From Myxocyprinus asiaticus (taxonomy: Eukaryota > Chordata > Actinopteri > Cypriniformes > Catostomidae), in assembly GCF_019703515.2 (NCBI RefSeq), contig NC_059358.1, positions 49,370,594-49,434,593 of the forward strand: a stretch of 64,000 nucleotides of DNA, in the 5' to 3' direction. Shown in pieces: positions 1 through 12,179 of this stretch (position 1 is its first letter; each line of letters starts with the position of its first letter). The notes beneath the pieces are model-generated. The model did not search any database and was not told the origin of the DNA. It worked only from the letters and a program-made list of their open reading frames with translations. A program made the translations under genes and the position numbers.

Positions 1-203
1 CCTGTTTGGGCCACTGGAAGGCGCCCGGCTGAAAATCCGTTACTGAGCAGTACGCTGTCAGAGCCAAAGCTTTGGATTTAGACCAATATACTCTGTAACC
101 TGAGAACTTAGAAAAGCAATTAATAATTATTTGGAGGCATGGCATAGATCTAGTGGGGTCGGAGACGAATAATAATATATCATCTGCATAAAGCAAAAGC
201 TTA

Positions 204-1327
204 CAGTTGTGCTCAAAAGTTTGCATACCACGGCAGAAATTGTGAAATTTTGACATTGATTTTGAAAATATGACTGATCATGCAAAAAAACTGTCTTGAA
301 TTGTTCGGGATACAAAGAAAAACCCACAGGTAACCTCAGGAGAAATACAGACTGCTCTGGAAAAAGACGGTGTGGTTGTTTCAAGGAGCACAATACGACG
401 ATACTTGAACAAAAATTAGCTGCATGGTCAAGTTGCCAGAAAGAAGCCTTTACTGCGCCAATGCCACAAGAAATCCCGGTTACAATATGCCCAACAACAC
501 CTTGACACACCTCACAGCTTCTGGCACACTGTAATTTGGAGTGACGAGACCAAAATAGAGCTTTATGGTCACAACCATAAGCGCTATGTTTGGAGAGGGG
601 TCAACAAGGCCTATAGTGAAAAGAATACTATCCCCACTGTGAAGCATGGTGGTGGGTCACTGATGTTTTAGGGGTGTGTGAGCTCTAAAGGCACGGGGAA
701 TCTTGTGAAAATTGATGGCAAGATGAATGCAGCGTGTTATCAGAAAATACTGGCAGACAATTTGCATTCTTCTGCACGAAAGCTGCGCATGGGACACTCT
801 TGGACTTTCCAGCACGATAATGACCCTAAGCACAAGGCCAAGTTGACCCTCCAGTGGTTACAGCAGAAAAAGGTGAAGGTTCTGGAGTGGACATCACAGT
901 CTCCTGACCTTAATATCATCAAGCCACTCTGGGTTGATCTCAAACGTGTGGTTCATGCAAGACAACCAAAGACTTTGCATGACCTGGAGGCATTTTGCCA
1001 AGACGAATTGGCAGCTATACTACCTGCAAGAATTTGGGGCCTCATAGACAACTATTACAAAAGACTGCACGCTGTCATTGATGCTAAAGAGGGCAATACA
1101 CAGTATTAAGAACTAAGTGTATGCAGACTTTTGAACAGGGGTCATTTCATTTTTTTCTTTGTTGCCATGTTTTGTTATGATTGTGCCATTCTGTTATAAC
1201 CTACAATTGAATATGAATCCCATAAGAAATAAAAGAAATGTGTTTTGTCTGCTCACTCATGTTTTCTTTAAAAATGGTACATATATTACTAATTCTCCAA
1301 GGGTATGTAAACTTTTGAGCACAACTG
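204..1327 (+). mobile_element. Tc1-like DNA transposon nested in L1 copy A
   Basis: The element is 1124 bp with terminal inverted repeats of about 27 bp (left CAGTTGTGCTCAAAAG, right CTTTTGAGCACAACTG) and TA duplicated at 202-203 and 1328-1329. Removing it rejoins the L1 reading AAGCTTATG.GCCA seen at 16670-16690, which proves a clean insertion. It carries one decayed transposase on the plus strand. The terminal sequence differs from the Tc1 elements at 28934 and 52226, so this is a separate family. Confidence 0.95.
320..1109 (+). pseudogene. Tc1 transposase, inactivated
   Basis: This encoded the DDE transposase that cuts and pastes the surrounding element. The C-terminal 143 codons (678-1109) are open. 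Upstream sequence continues the same protein through in-frame TAG stops, one near 418 and one at about 669-671 where GGSLMF should run into WGC. The N-terminal DNA-binding part is truncated or frameshifted. The first Asp sits in WSDETK and the second in QHDNDP. The third acidic residue is lost: the usual PDLNPIE reads PDLNIIK, a Glu-to-Lys change. Catalysis should therefore be dead independently of the stops. Confidence 0.9.
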
Positions 1328-2134
1328 TATGTGCCATACCTCCCGCCATTACCCATGGAAAATCATCCTCCTTTCTTATCATGGCTGCTAATGGTTCCAG
1401 GGCAAGACAGAACAATAATGGGGAAAGAGGGCAACCCTGCCGGGTGCCCCTATCCAGAGTAAAATAATCTGACCTCGCCAAGCTCCTCCGAGGTTATCTC
1501 AGAAAATTTTTTTTTTTTTGCTCTGTTGTCAGCTTAGGGAGTTCTAATGGTTCCACAAAGTTTCTAATATCTCTATCAGTAGATGAAGATGTGGAACTAT
1601 AGAGATCAAGATAAAATAATTTAAAAGCATTATTAATATCAATGGCCAAAGTAAATATTTCACCACCAGCATATTTCACTTAGGGAATGGTAGAAAAAGA
1701 TTTCTCTGCTTTATATAGCTAGCCAAAAGCTTCCCTGCTTTGTCCCCAGATTCAAAATATGACTGTCTTGCCCTGAATAGCCATTCGGCGCTTCAGCTCT
1801 GCTTCGGCACTTTTAATATTCCCTTCCAACTCCACGAGCTCTCATGCTTTGGATTTTTTGATGAATGAGGCATACTGTATGATCCAACCCCTAAGAACTG
1901 CCTTAAGTGCCTCCCAATCCATGCCCACAGAGGATACTGAGGACCAGTTGGTCTCCATATAAACACTTACTTAGCCTTTAACATTTTTTGGAAATCAGGA
2001 TTTTGCAAAAGTGATACATTAAAGCACCAACTATATGATTTATTTTTCACTATATGTGGCAACACCTCTAAACTCACCAGGGTGTGATCTGAGACTAAGA
2101 TGTTTCCAATTGAGCAATCAACAACAGATGAAAT

Positions 2135-2514
2135 TGTGAGGGACTCGACATGGAGAGAAAGGTAGAATCCAAATGCAGGAGGTTTATTTACAATCAGTAT
2201 ACAAATCCAGAACACAAGGCAGAGACATAGTCGTGAAGCAGGCAAAGTAGTTGTTAACAGGTAATCAGTTCAACCAGGTAAACAGAACAAAACAGTAATC
2301 AAAATTCAGTAATCCAGTAAAGCAGGCACAATGGTCATAACAAGTAGGCAATGAAACATACAATGAAAATAACACTTGGTAAGGCAGTAAAACTGGCAAT
2401 ACTTCGCAAGGTCACAATGGCATGGCTATTTATATGATACAAACAGGAAGTCACCACAGAAGAAACAGTTCCCTCTGGCGGTCAGCTGAAGGGATACCAG
2501 CCTCATTCGTTACA
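2135..2514. mobile_element. Solo LTR with 5-bp target duplication
   Basis: This 380-bp block begins TGTGAGGG and ends CGTTACA. It is flanked by GAAAT at 2130-2134 and 2515-2519, and L1 copy A continues seamlessly across it. TG...CA ends with a 5-bp duplication are the hallmark of an LTR element reduced by LTR-LTR recombination. The motif GGTTTATTTAC near the left end would be a polyadenylation signal on the minus strand, suggesting minus orientation. It has no coding capacity. The family is probably Ty3/gypsy, judged only by length and ends. Confidence 0.85.
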
Positions 2515-3099
2515 GAAATGAGGGACTTCGATATAAAATAAAATAAAAAATTATCTATTCTAGAATAAATCTTAAGGACTGATGAAAAAAATGTATAATC
2601 CCTACCAGATGGGTTCAAAAGTCTCCAAATATCTGTAAGACCAAGATTTTTACACATCCTGTGAAGCGTCAATGTTGCTCTAGGGGGCTTACACACTTTT
2701 GCTTCACTATGATCATGGATTGAGTCCATCAAAAGATTAAAGTCTCCTCCCAATATTATATCATGAGGGGTGCCAGCGGCTTGCAACATCCCTTCAAGAT
2801 CTATAAAAAAAGCCCTGATCATCAGCAATAGGTGTGTAAATATTGGCCAAAATCAACCTTTGCCCCTGAATTTCTGCTAAAACAATAATGACTTTTTCTA
2901 ATTTATCTTTAATCTGTTTGAGACATTTGAATTGTAGATGTTTACTGATCAATAGAATGACCCCTCTGCTCTTACGTGAACCAGCATTAAAGAAAACATG
3001 TCCACCCCATATCTTCCCAAATTTTTCAGCTTCCTGCGGGGAAAGGTGCGTTTCTTGAAGAAACACTATATCATATTTCTTACGCTTAAGAAAATACAT

Positions 3100-4150
3100 A
3101 CATGTGTGTGTGTGTGTGAAAGGAGTGACGTGCACAAAATGGCGGATGTGACTCTGGCCACGAATGTGGGCAGAGAGAAGCCGGTTAATGGTGTCTGCCC
3201 ATTTACCGCGTGTCTCAGCTTGTACAATAACTTAGGGACAAAGCTGAGCTTTATCACCAAGTTATCTACTAGCCAAATGTGTGTGCAGGAATGTTTGTGA
3301 AGGGTCGCGTGTGTATGTGCTTAGTATGAGAGAGAAAGAGAATAATGTGGAGGCACCGAAGCCAGTTTCGCGATCATGGGAGAGAAAGCACCTGTTAAGT
3401 TTATCACTCAGAGACGCGGTGAACGGCTCGTAAACTGTCCCCGTCCCGCGGTCTTTGGTTCTTTACTGGATAAACTCAGTGTGCCAGTCTCACCCATGAT
3501 GGCGGAAATACAAAACAGTCCAACGTGGTTGGACTACAACACAGCAAAATCTAATTTGTGATAACAGTAAGTTACAGTAATACCTTAAGTATTATTAGCA
3601 GCAATGAGTGGACTTGGCGGTCCGTAAACTGTACAAGCAATAACCTTGATACACACTATAATATTCTACGTAACCCTCTTACTTGGATCGCGTGAGGACG
3701 CAGGTAGAATGTGTGTTCATCCGTCCTTTAACTTCGTCTCGGTTTCTCGAGGCTCGGGTGATGATGGGAGGCCGTTTCCTCGTCTGTCGGCGGGCGGTAC
3801 GGCTGGCGGAGAAATCAGCGACGTCAACTCGGTTGAAGAGGGAAGAGAAATCTTCTTTCTTCACTTCTGCAGGCAAACGGATGAAGATGCGGATTGCTCG
3901 GCGGTCTCCTTTAGATCCGTTAGAGTGTTCGGTGGAACATAGAGTAATCTCAACTTGTCCAGCGAGATGGAGATTGTATGGCCACAGTTTCAAGTTGTAT
4001 GTTACTTCCTTGTTCAACGAGGCTACACCTGAGAGCAGTGATGAGCAAAACAGACGTCTTGGTTCCTCGGATGGTCAAGAGTGTATTGAGCGAGTCTATT
4101 TCACTCAGAGGCCACATAAGAAACACACCATGACTTCCTCAGTCCATTGA
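3100..4150. other. CpG-rich block of unknown origin inside the L1 copy A region
   Basis: It begins with a short TG run (about 3102-3118), then holds about 1 kb that is clearly more GC- and CpG-rich than its surroundings, including a stretch from 3680 to 3930 with many CG dinucleotides. A 155-codon ORF (3683-4150, plus) is Arg-rich and matches nothing I recognise; GC-rich sequence often yields chance ORFs. It sits between L1 ORF2 and L1 ORF1 remnants, where other copies have only a short spacer, so it is probably inserted. A retroviral LTR or leader is possible, but I find no clear ends or duplication. Confidence 0.4.
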
Positions 4151-4930
4151 TTTTATGACAGACATCGCTTGTAGGCATGTAGATATTTTGCGGCCATACT
4201 TAGTATCCATTCTTAATCTGGCCGGGAACTTCAGTGTAAAAGCAATCTTCCGTCAATGGAAAAGCTTCTTGAAGGAATGTTATTCCACAAAACAAACTCC
4301 AGCCGCTAGGCAGAACCAACACAAAAAGAAACAAAAATGGCGCTAAGCTTCCTCTGACAGCCAAGAGTAAGTACAGCGAGTAAATCCACTCCCATGAGAA
4401 ACACCAAATGGTTTACTCACTCATTGTTTCTATGAAAGACAAGACTTGCTTGGGACATGTAAATACTTTGCGGCCATCCTTAGTATCTATTCTCAGCTTG
4501 GTCAGGAACATCAGAGCAAAAGCGATCTTCCATTGATGTAAGAGTTTCTTGCATTCCTTGAATCGATCATGTTTCTCTCGTCGAATTCGCAAAGTCCGGG
4601 AACAAGAAAATGTTGTGGTTCTTCAAAGAAAGCTTTCCTTTGCTCCTCGCTTCGCGCAACACAAGATCTTTATCGGATGATCTCAGAAATTTGGCCAGAA
4701 TTGATCGGGGGTCTCCCTCAGTGGAACTGCGAGCCGGGACTCTTTGCACTTGCTCGATTTCCAGTTTATGGCCTATTATGTCGAGCAGACTTGGGAAAAG
4801 CTCATCTAGGAATTTCACCATACCTCGGCCTTCCTCATGCTCAGGAATTCCAACAATTCGTACGTTATTTCACATACTTCGGTTCTCCAAATCTCTGTGT
4901 ACAGAGTTGCAGATGCGGTTATTTTAACGA
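4150..4930 (-). pseudogene. L1 ORF1 (RNA-binding chaperone) fragments, partly duplicated
   Basis: On the minus strand, 4821-4567 encodes the L1 ORF1p RRM and C-terminal region (key stretch LRSSDKDLVLREARSKGKL, then NIFLFPDFA). Sequence at 4927-4815 supplies the preceding VGIPEHEEG-like segment in a shifted frame. ORF1p coats L1 RNA and assists target-primed reverse transcription. The extreme C-terminal part occurs twice, at about 4560-4430 and about 4270-4150, sharing CTTTGCGGCCATCCTTAGTATC-like sequence. Between them is the ORF1-ORF2 spacer also found at 19140-19470. Both units are broken. Confidence 0.75.
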
Positions 4931-5690
4931 CAGTAGACCATAGCGGAGAAATACAGTGAGCAGGAATATAGATGGATATTGGCATCTTTCGTAAAACACA
5001 CTGCAGAAAGCAAGAATGAAGCAAAGTGAATTCAACTTCATGTGTCTCAAATGAATCCGACTGTTCAGCTAAACCAGGTTTGTGACATATGTGCTTCCAG
5101 AGCACCTTTAAATATAATGCTTTTTTTCATCTAAAATTAGCTTTCTTAATCAGCATTTTTGAGCCTTTCACAAACAGATTATTTTTGTGAAAATTAATCA
5201 AAGATCATCTCTCGCATAAATGGCAAGGAAAAACAACCAAAAATGTGATTTTACTAGCACAGTGGAGTTCTCCTGAGAACATTTCCATTATATGATAGTC
5301 TGACCATTTATAGGCCTACTTAACTTTAGCTAACAGTATTTTTAAGCTTCACTATTGTGCTATACATTGTTTGTTGTTGGTAGATTTTCATTTTTAAGTA
5401 AATATAAAAATGGTCCATTCAGTCTTTTACATTTTCAACATTTTCTCTCAGAAGATACCCCTGAACCCCCAAACAATATATTTCCTTAATAGTCACAAGG
5501 CCTCCTATGCCCCTTGAGTATCTAAAAATATTCAAACACAAATACTGGACTGTTGTCATTCAGCTTCAAAATGAACAGATGAATTTATCTTTTCATATTT
5601 ATAACAAAGTGCTCTCGACTGATGAACTCTATGAAATATTTTAATCTTTTGGTAGAAGTAGGTAGTTAGTAGTATTTTGGTAGGTAGCAG
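4931..5690. other. AT-rich sequence without recognisable feature
   Basis: I see no ORF with family resemblance, no inverted-repeat ends and no strong repeats here. It separates the L1 ORF1 remnant from the L2-like LINE. Confidence 0.5.
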
Positions 5691-5719
5691 TATTCATCTA
5701 GCGAATCTCCACTACCTAA

Positions 5720-8283
5720 CAAAACGGACGAACTACATCTCCTCACCCTCACAAAAAAGGACTTTTCAACTCTGCTGCCTCATGCTTGGGTGAAGCCATT
5801 CCGGACAGCGCTTTACATCTGCCGGGCTTTCAGCTGTTCAGAGTGGATCGCATTGCAGAGTTAATGGGGAAAACGAGAGGCGGTGGAACATGCTTTTACA
5901 TCAATGAAAGTTGGTGTACAGATGTTACAACGTTAAAGAAGATGTGCTGTCCTAATTTGGAAAGCGCTCTTTATCAACTGTAAGCCTTTCTACTCGCTGC
6001 AGGAGTTTTCCTAATTTATTCTGGTGAGTGTTTATATTCCTCCACAAGTGTGTGTGAGCACAGCACTGCAACAGCTGGCTGATCAGATCACAGACACGGA
6101 ACAACAATACCCAGACTCACTTATTATTATTCTGGGAGATTTTAATGAAGCCAACCTCACCTGTGAACTGCCAAAATACAGACAGCACATTGCATGCCCC
6201 ACCAGAGACAGAAATACATTGGATCATTGCTACACAACAATAAAGGATGCATATCGCTCTGTCCCTAGAGCAGCTTTGGGTCTTTCTGATCACTGTCTGG
6301 TTCATCTTCTGATCTACAGGCAGAATCTAAAATCAGCTAAACCTGTAGTAAAGACTGTAAAGAGATGGACCAATGAAACAGAGTTGGAACTACAAGCCTG
6401 CTTTGATTGCACTGATTGGAGTGCCTTTGAGGCTGCAGACACCAATCTGGATGAGCTCACAGATACTGTGACATCATATTCTGTTTCTGTGAGGACATGT
6501 GCATTCCTACTAGGACTTATTTAACATACAACAATGACAAACCATGGTTTACAGCAAAACTCAGGCAGCTTTGTCAGGCCAAAGAGGATGCTAACAGAAG
6601 TGGGGATAAAATCTTGTACAATCAGGCCAGGAACACATTGAATAAGGAAATCAGATTGGCTAAAAGAAGCTACTCTGATAAGCTGAAAAACAAGTTTTCA
6701 GCTAACGACCCTGCATCAGTGTGGAGAGGCATGAAAGACTTTACTAATTTCACCAAAAGACACCATCCCCCAACACTGTAGGGAACCAACAACTGGCTGA
6801 TGACTTGAATGTGTTTTACTGTAGATTTGAAAGGCCCAGTCTCACACCCCACACCCGTTCTGACCTTCATTTCACACAAACATCAACACATCCTGCAACC
6901 CCCCACCTCCCCCTCCTGCTACTCAATCTGCACTTAAGATCTGTGAAGAAGAGGTGTGCTGTGTCTTCTGGGGAAAAAAAACAAGTAAACACAAGGCCCA
7001 GATGGTGTTTCACCCATTTGTCTAAAATCCTGTGCTGACCAGCCAGCTCCCATCTTCACACAGATCACTGGAGCAGTGTGAAGTTCTCTGCTGCTTCAAA
7101 TGCTCCACCATCATTCCTATCCCAAAGAAACCCAAAATCACAGGACTTAATGACTACAGACCCATCAATCTGACATCTGTGGTCATGAAGTCATTTGAGA
7201 GACTGGTGTTGGCCAACCTGAAGGACATCACTAGACCCTTTCTAGATCCCCTTCAATTTGCTTATCGAGCAAACAGGTCTGTGGATGATGCAGTCAACAT
7301 CGGAATGCATCATATTCTGCAACATCTGGACAGACAAATGCAAGGATCCTTTCTGTGGACTTCAGTTCAGCTTTCAACACCATCATCCCAGCTATTCTCC
7401 GGACTAACTCTCTGTTCCCACGTCTATCTGTCAGTGGATCACCAGCTTTCTGATGGACAGGCAGCAGCTCGTGAGACAGGGGAAATTCACTTCCAGCACA
7501 TGTACGATCAGCACTTGTGCCACCCAGGGATGTGTGCTCTACCCACTACTCTTCTCCCTGTATACCAATGACTGCACCACCAAGGCCTCTGTCAAGCTCC
7601 TGAAGTTTGCAGACGACACTACTGTCATCGGCCCCATCCAAGATGATGATGAGTCTGAATACAGAAGGGAGGTTGAATGGCTGGCTCCCTGGTGCAGTCA
7701 AAACAACCTTGAGCTGAACACGCTCAAAACAGTGGAGATGATTGTGGACTTTAGGAGGAACACCCCAACACTGACACTGCTCACCATTCTAAACAGTACT
7801 GTGGCAGCAGTGGAGTCATTCAGGTTCCTGGGGACTACCATCTCACAGGACCTGAAGTGGGAGACCCACATTGACTCCATCGTGAAAAAGGCCCAGCAGA
7901 GGTTGTTCTTCCTTTGCCAACTGAGGAAGTTCAACCTGCAACAGGCGCTGCTGAAACAGTTCTACTCAGCAGTCATTGGATCTGTCCTCTGAACTTCAAT
8001 AACTGTCTGGTTTAGTTCAGCTACGATATCGGACATCAGAAGACTACAAAGGACAGTTCGGACTGCTGAGAGGATTATTGGTTGCCCCCAGCCCTCCCTT
8101 CAAGAACTGTACACTTCCAGAGTGAGGAAAAGGGCTGGAAAAATCACTCTGGAACCCACTCACCCAGCCCATTACCTTTTTGAACTGTTGCCTTCTGGCA
8201 GGCGCTACAGAGCACTAAGCACCAGAACCATCAGGCACAGGAACAGTTTTTTCCCTCAGGCTATCCATCTCATGAATAGTTAA
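5720..8283 (+). pseudogene. L2-like LINE ORF2: AP endonuclease and reverse transcriptase
   Basis: This multi-domain polyprotein nicks target DNA and reverse-transcribes its own RNA. The endonuclease spans about 5760-6330, with TRGGGTCFYINE, the metal-site ILGDFNEAN and the terminal LSDHCLVHL. A linker follows at 6360-6800 (NDKPWFTAKLRQL). RT begins near 7110 with [19 protein letters not shown], includes [13 protein letters not shown], and carries the catalytic FADDT at about 7606. The C-terminal part ends at the TAA at 8281-8283 after SFFPQAIHLMNS. At least three frameshifts (near 5980, 6510 and 7340-7460) and stops near 6780 and 7990 break it. Confidence 0.87.
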
Positions 8284-8412
8284 AACTGCTCCATTGAGCA
8301 ATAATTATGTACAATACACAGCTTAGTCTATTTATATTTATACAACATACCCTACCTCTTCTGCCATACATTCCCTTGCATCTGTATATAACAGATTTGT
8401 ATTTGTACATAC

Positions 8413-8413
8413 A

Positions 8414-8475
<62 letters not shown>
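8413..8475. repeat. (TG)n(TA)n microsatellite
   Basis: About 8 TG units run into more than 20 TA units within the L2-like 3' UTR. Length is likely polymorphic. The IYIYIY peptide it encodes is an artefact. Confidence 0.97.
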
Positions 8476-8477
<2 letters not shown>

Positions 8478-8661
8478 CTTATTGTGTATTTCTATATATA
8501 CTTATATTTTCTATTCACTTTTTATTTTTATTCTATTTTTTTATTGTTATCTCTGTCTTGTTGTTGTATTGTTTGTGCACTGAAAGCTTCTGTCACCAAG
8601 ACAAATTCCTTGTATGTGTAAGCATACTTGGCAATAAAGCTCATTCTGATTCTGATTCTGA

Positions 8662-10210
8662 TCCCCCAAACCCCACTACTTTTGCTTTGTCTCTAGAGCC
8701 CCAATGTTCTAATCCTTGCCCAGTTTTAAAGAGACTGTTTTGACTTTGGGTTTGGTTTGGGATGGTGGTTTTGTTGGTGTAGAAAGACTTAACTAAATTG
8801 TGCCCAAGACAAAAAATGACCAAAACGGCAATTGCCCCTGCTGTTAACACTTTAGACCTGCTCTCTATTTAATAATACATAATAAGGTAGTTATATTTTG
8901 TTTAAGGCTACGACTTGTAGTATACTGTATTTTTAAATAATAAAAACTTATGTCTGCTTAAGCTAATTAAAATAATTATATTAAATATTTATTATTTTAT
9001 TTTATTTTCCTATGAGCTGTAATTAATACAAAAACACACTACACTACAAATGCATGCTTATTTTGTGCAATATATGTTTTTTTCATGTCAACTCATCTTC
9101 GTGATATCTATCAACAGTGCAATGTCACTTTAATTCAGGTGTGGGCAGCACAGCAAAAATAGATTCAATGCCAAAACTCCCTCTGCTCTGCTAATTCTGT
9201 GCTGCTTCTGCTTCCGGTGTAAATAAACTAATTTGTTAACATGAACACTGAAAAAAATATGCATTGCTTCTGTCCTGCTTCGGGCATGCAGTGTAAAACA
9301 GGCGTTAAACCACGAAAGGCTGCAGTCTTAGTCTGTATGAGCTGTGTACGTTAAAGTGAATGTGTGAAGCCGACCGCTTAGAAACTGGAAACTCCACAGA
9401 CATTAATAATCATTAGCGCTGTGTGTGTGTATGTGATGAAAGATCAGAGCACTCATCCACTGTGAAGCGCGCAGCACATGTAGACTATATATTTACATAA
9501 TTAAATCAGCATTTGCGCTTCAATGATTACACTGGGTTACCATGTTGCGAACTGCTTATGTGAAGGAGTTAAGCTTCCATAAAAAACACGTCAAAATAAA
9601 AGATAGATACCTGAATTTGAAGATATTGTGACAGAAATATATTACAATTGTATATTAAAATTTATTATTCAATGTAGTAGAACTAATAATAAATAAAGAT
9701 GGTTAATAAATAACAATAATAATTAAAATAAAGCAATATATAATCAAGCAACAATGCTGATGTACTGAATAAAAGTTTGGTAAAAAAAAAATGCAATGGT
9801 CTGTTGAAAAGTAATTGTTCTGTTTTCATTTGCTGAAAGTTTTAGGAATTAATTTGATTAGACCCTATTTTAATGATGAAATTAAATTAAACTTTAAAAC
9901 ATGGAATAAAAAAAATGCAAAACACAGGATTTGGGAAAAAATAAAACCCTACTTTAAAAAATAAAAGAGCCCTACTTAAAAACACTTAAGCAACACATAT
10001 CTAATTAAAACACTTGAAAGAAATATTCATTTATTTACATTTATTATTTACATTGAAATTGTACTTTTTTAATAGACTAAAGGAGTGTGTTCAATAGCAC
10101 ATTACCATATTAGCATATTTTTGCTGTGGTATCGAAATTGGTATCAAGAACCGAGAAATTTAACTGGTATACTGAAATTTTGGTATCGTGTCAACCCTAT
10201 TATGTACTTC
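8662..10210. other. AT-rich non-coding sequence, possible hAT-type fragment at its right end
   Basis: There is no coding signal. The stretch 10115-10200 repeats the word GGTATCG and ends GTGTCAACCCTA, resembling the terminal region of non-autonomous hAT-like fish elements. I cannot find a matching left end, so this is only a suggestion. Confidence 0.35.
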
Positions 10211-10429
10211 ATGGGGCATATTTGAACACTTGCACACCTAATTCCACAAACTAACAACACTGCAATACTTTTACACCGAGTTGCTGAAAGACAATACGCC
10301 TCATTAGAGCATTGATTCATTAATGCAGCGATCGCTCTCATATTCAGCCAGTGATCACAGCTGTGATAAAACAATAGTGATGATAAGTGCCGTCTGGCTC
10401 TGGTTCCTCTTAAAGTGCAGGGGGGCCTA

Positions 10430-10900
10430 TCTCCTCTGATGAAGAAAGCCATTTATACACTGTCACACACAAGAGGTCATTCTTCTCCATATTCCCTCTA
10501 TTGACCCAGGTTGTTCCTTTATTATGGGCAGCTTTTTTATTGAAGGATGATTACTCTGAATGATGTCAGGCTGGAGGAGAATAGATCGACCATAATAATG
10601 ACATTGCATGGTGGGGGAGTCAATGCACACCCTATCCTTCTGTGCTGCTCACAAATTGAGTCACATCCTCCCCTCATCCATTATTTACAGCTGATCGGCT
10701 TCTCCTGGCATCTATAGATTTGATAATCATCCCCATGTCCATATTAAATATGTGACATAAATTTCACCGCAGGGGCCTGTCAATAGAAGGCCACAGGAGA
10801 GCGACTAAAGCAGCCAACGAGATACAAATGTATGGATATGACAGTATGGCATTGGGAGATCAATAAATAAGGTTTATGAGTGAAAAGGAGAGTGTGAGAG
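10430..10900. other. Candidate conserved non-coding element 1
   Basis: This is non-repetitive sequence of balanced composition, without microsatellites or transposon ends. It holds words common in vertebrate developmental enhancers (TTTGATAATC, TTATGGGCAG, CAATAAATAAG). It differs in texture from the AT-rich decayed DNA to its left. This is judgement by eye; cross-species alignment would be decisive. Confidence 0.25.
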
Positions 10901-11269
10901 AAACTATGCAGGTACATGCATAAGAATAAATGGGCGGGATTGATACTGGCAAACTTGCCTATGCAAGTCTAAGTTACAGTTTTACCACCGACTAACAACT
11001 CAAATAATCCAGATTGTGTGAGAGAGTGCTCAGGGAAAGAGGTATAGCCTACATTTAAGATCTCAGGTTCAAACTCTCCATTGACAAAAGCCATTTTTGG
11101 CACACAGAGATAAACACGCTGTTGTACCATAGCTCTCACTTCAGGTCTGTTCTGAATTCATGTGCCATTGTGGAATTTGCTTGTATCATTAAATGGACTA
11201 AAACTACATAGAAACGCATCTGTTTCTCATCTGTATATTGTTTTGTTTCATTTATTTTTCATGTCGTCT

Positions 11270-11500
11270 GTTGGAACTGTTCAATTGAATATTCCAGCTG
11301 ATGGCCGCCAGAAGGGGTTGTACACCTGGGCCTTTGGGATCTCTTGCTGGTGTTAATTGCCAGAGCATAATGACACTTCTGTATTGTTACGCTACAGTCG
11401 GTGGGCACCAGGCATATGTGATGGTTAATAAATTCCTTAAATTGCCTCCTGTTATCCTTTAAAACCTGAACTTCAATAAGGATGCAACAAAGAAACTAAG
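11270..11500. other. Candidate conserved non-coding element 2
   Basis: Another non-repetitive, information-rich stretch, including GATGGCCGCCAGAAGGGG (close to a CTCF core motif) and GTGTTAATTGCC. It has no ORF and no repeat ends. The interpretation is tentative. Confidence 0.25.
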
Positions 11501-12179
11501 GCAAAGAGAAGACACAGCAGTGAAGAATTAGTGAAAGAGCAGACAATAGACAGCCTATCTGCATCTCATACTTCAGACATTTATTTCAAGACATGAAAAG
11601 TGAAAATCAAGCCTTGATTGTGTTAGATTGAACAACAAAGCTGTTTAAAGATGTCATAAACAGAGAATAAGACAATAATACTGTGTTAGAGCAAGTTTCA
11701 CTAGTTGCGTTTACATGCAACCAAAGAATCTGTTTATAATGAGACCAGTCTGATACCATCTCTTCACCCACCCACTGACTTCCTGTTCCGGTTGCTGCTG
11801 GCACGCTGCATGAGTCTGTGTTTGTAGCTTGCTAGCCTGCTTAGCATTGCTTATTCTTGCTTATTCACATTCATTGTTTTATCCTTTGCCATTTTACCAC
11901 GTGCTTCAAGTTTTTCTGCTTTTCTACTGTTTCAACTGTGTGTATTTTACAGCGCAGCAGTTTCTTTTGTTTTTTCTTTTCTTTTTTTCCGCTTGTCTAC
12001 ATCATGAGTCTCAACTGTGTGCATTCATTTTCTCCTCTGTGTTTTACATGGATTATTGCATCAATCTCAAACATCTACTAATTAGGAAACACATCAAACC
12101 ACATCGATCTCAAACTCTTGCCACTCAAGAACAACCATAACAACAACAACAAAAAACAACTGCGGTAAGTCAATGCATC

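Larger units (their letters stand above)
1..3100 (-). mobile_element. L1-clade LINE copy A, ORF2 region, split by insertions
   Basis: Three L1 blocks (1-203, 1328-2134, 2515 to about 3100) read on the minus strand as ORF2. The endonuclease part lies at about 3135-2640 (LQETHLSPQE and the GGDFN motif), the endonuclease-RT linker at 2130-1500, and an RT remnant at 1480-1330 (RGTRQGCPLSPLLF). Comparison with copies B and C shows a deletion of several hundred bp near 1470-1490, where RT sequence jumps to the linker. The Tc1 at 204-1327 and the solo LTR at 2135-2514 interrupt it. Many stops and frameshifts make it a dead copy. It extends left out of the window. Confidence 0.9.
5691..8661 (+). mobile_element. 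L2-like (jockey superfamily) LINE, copy 1
   Basis: A nearly complete ORF2 (endonuclease then RT) on the plus strand is followed by a 3' UTR that ends in AATAAAGCTC and a short ATTCTG tandem tail (8641-8661), the usual 3' end of fish L2/CR1-type LINEs. A second copy lies inverted at 39391-41995 with the same tail. No target duplication could be identified. A (TG)n(TA)n microsatellite sits inside the 3' UTR. Confidence 0.88.

Noticed and set aside
127..510. Minus-strand 127-codon ORF as one protein
   Set aside because: It spans the boundary of L1 copy A and the Tc1 element, antisense to the transposase.
3683..4150. 155-codon Arg-rich ORF as a host gene
   Set aside because: It is an ORF in GC-rich sequence without recognisable domains, and it lies within a transposon-derived region.
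8307..8743. ORFs encoding long IYIYIY runs
   Set aside because: They are translations of the TG/TA microsatellite in a LINE 3' UTR.
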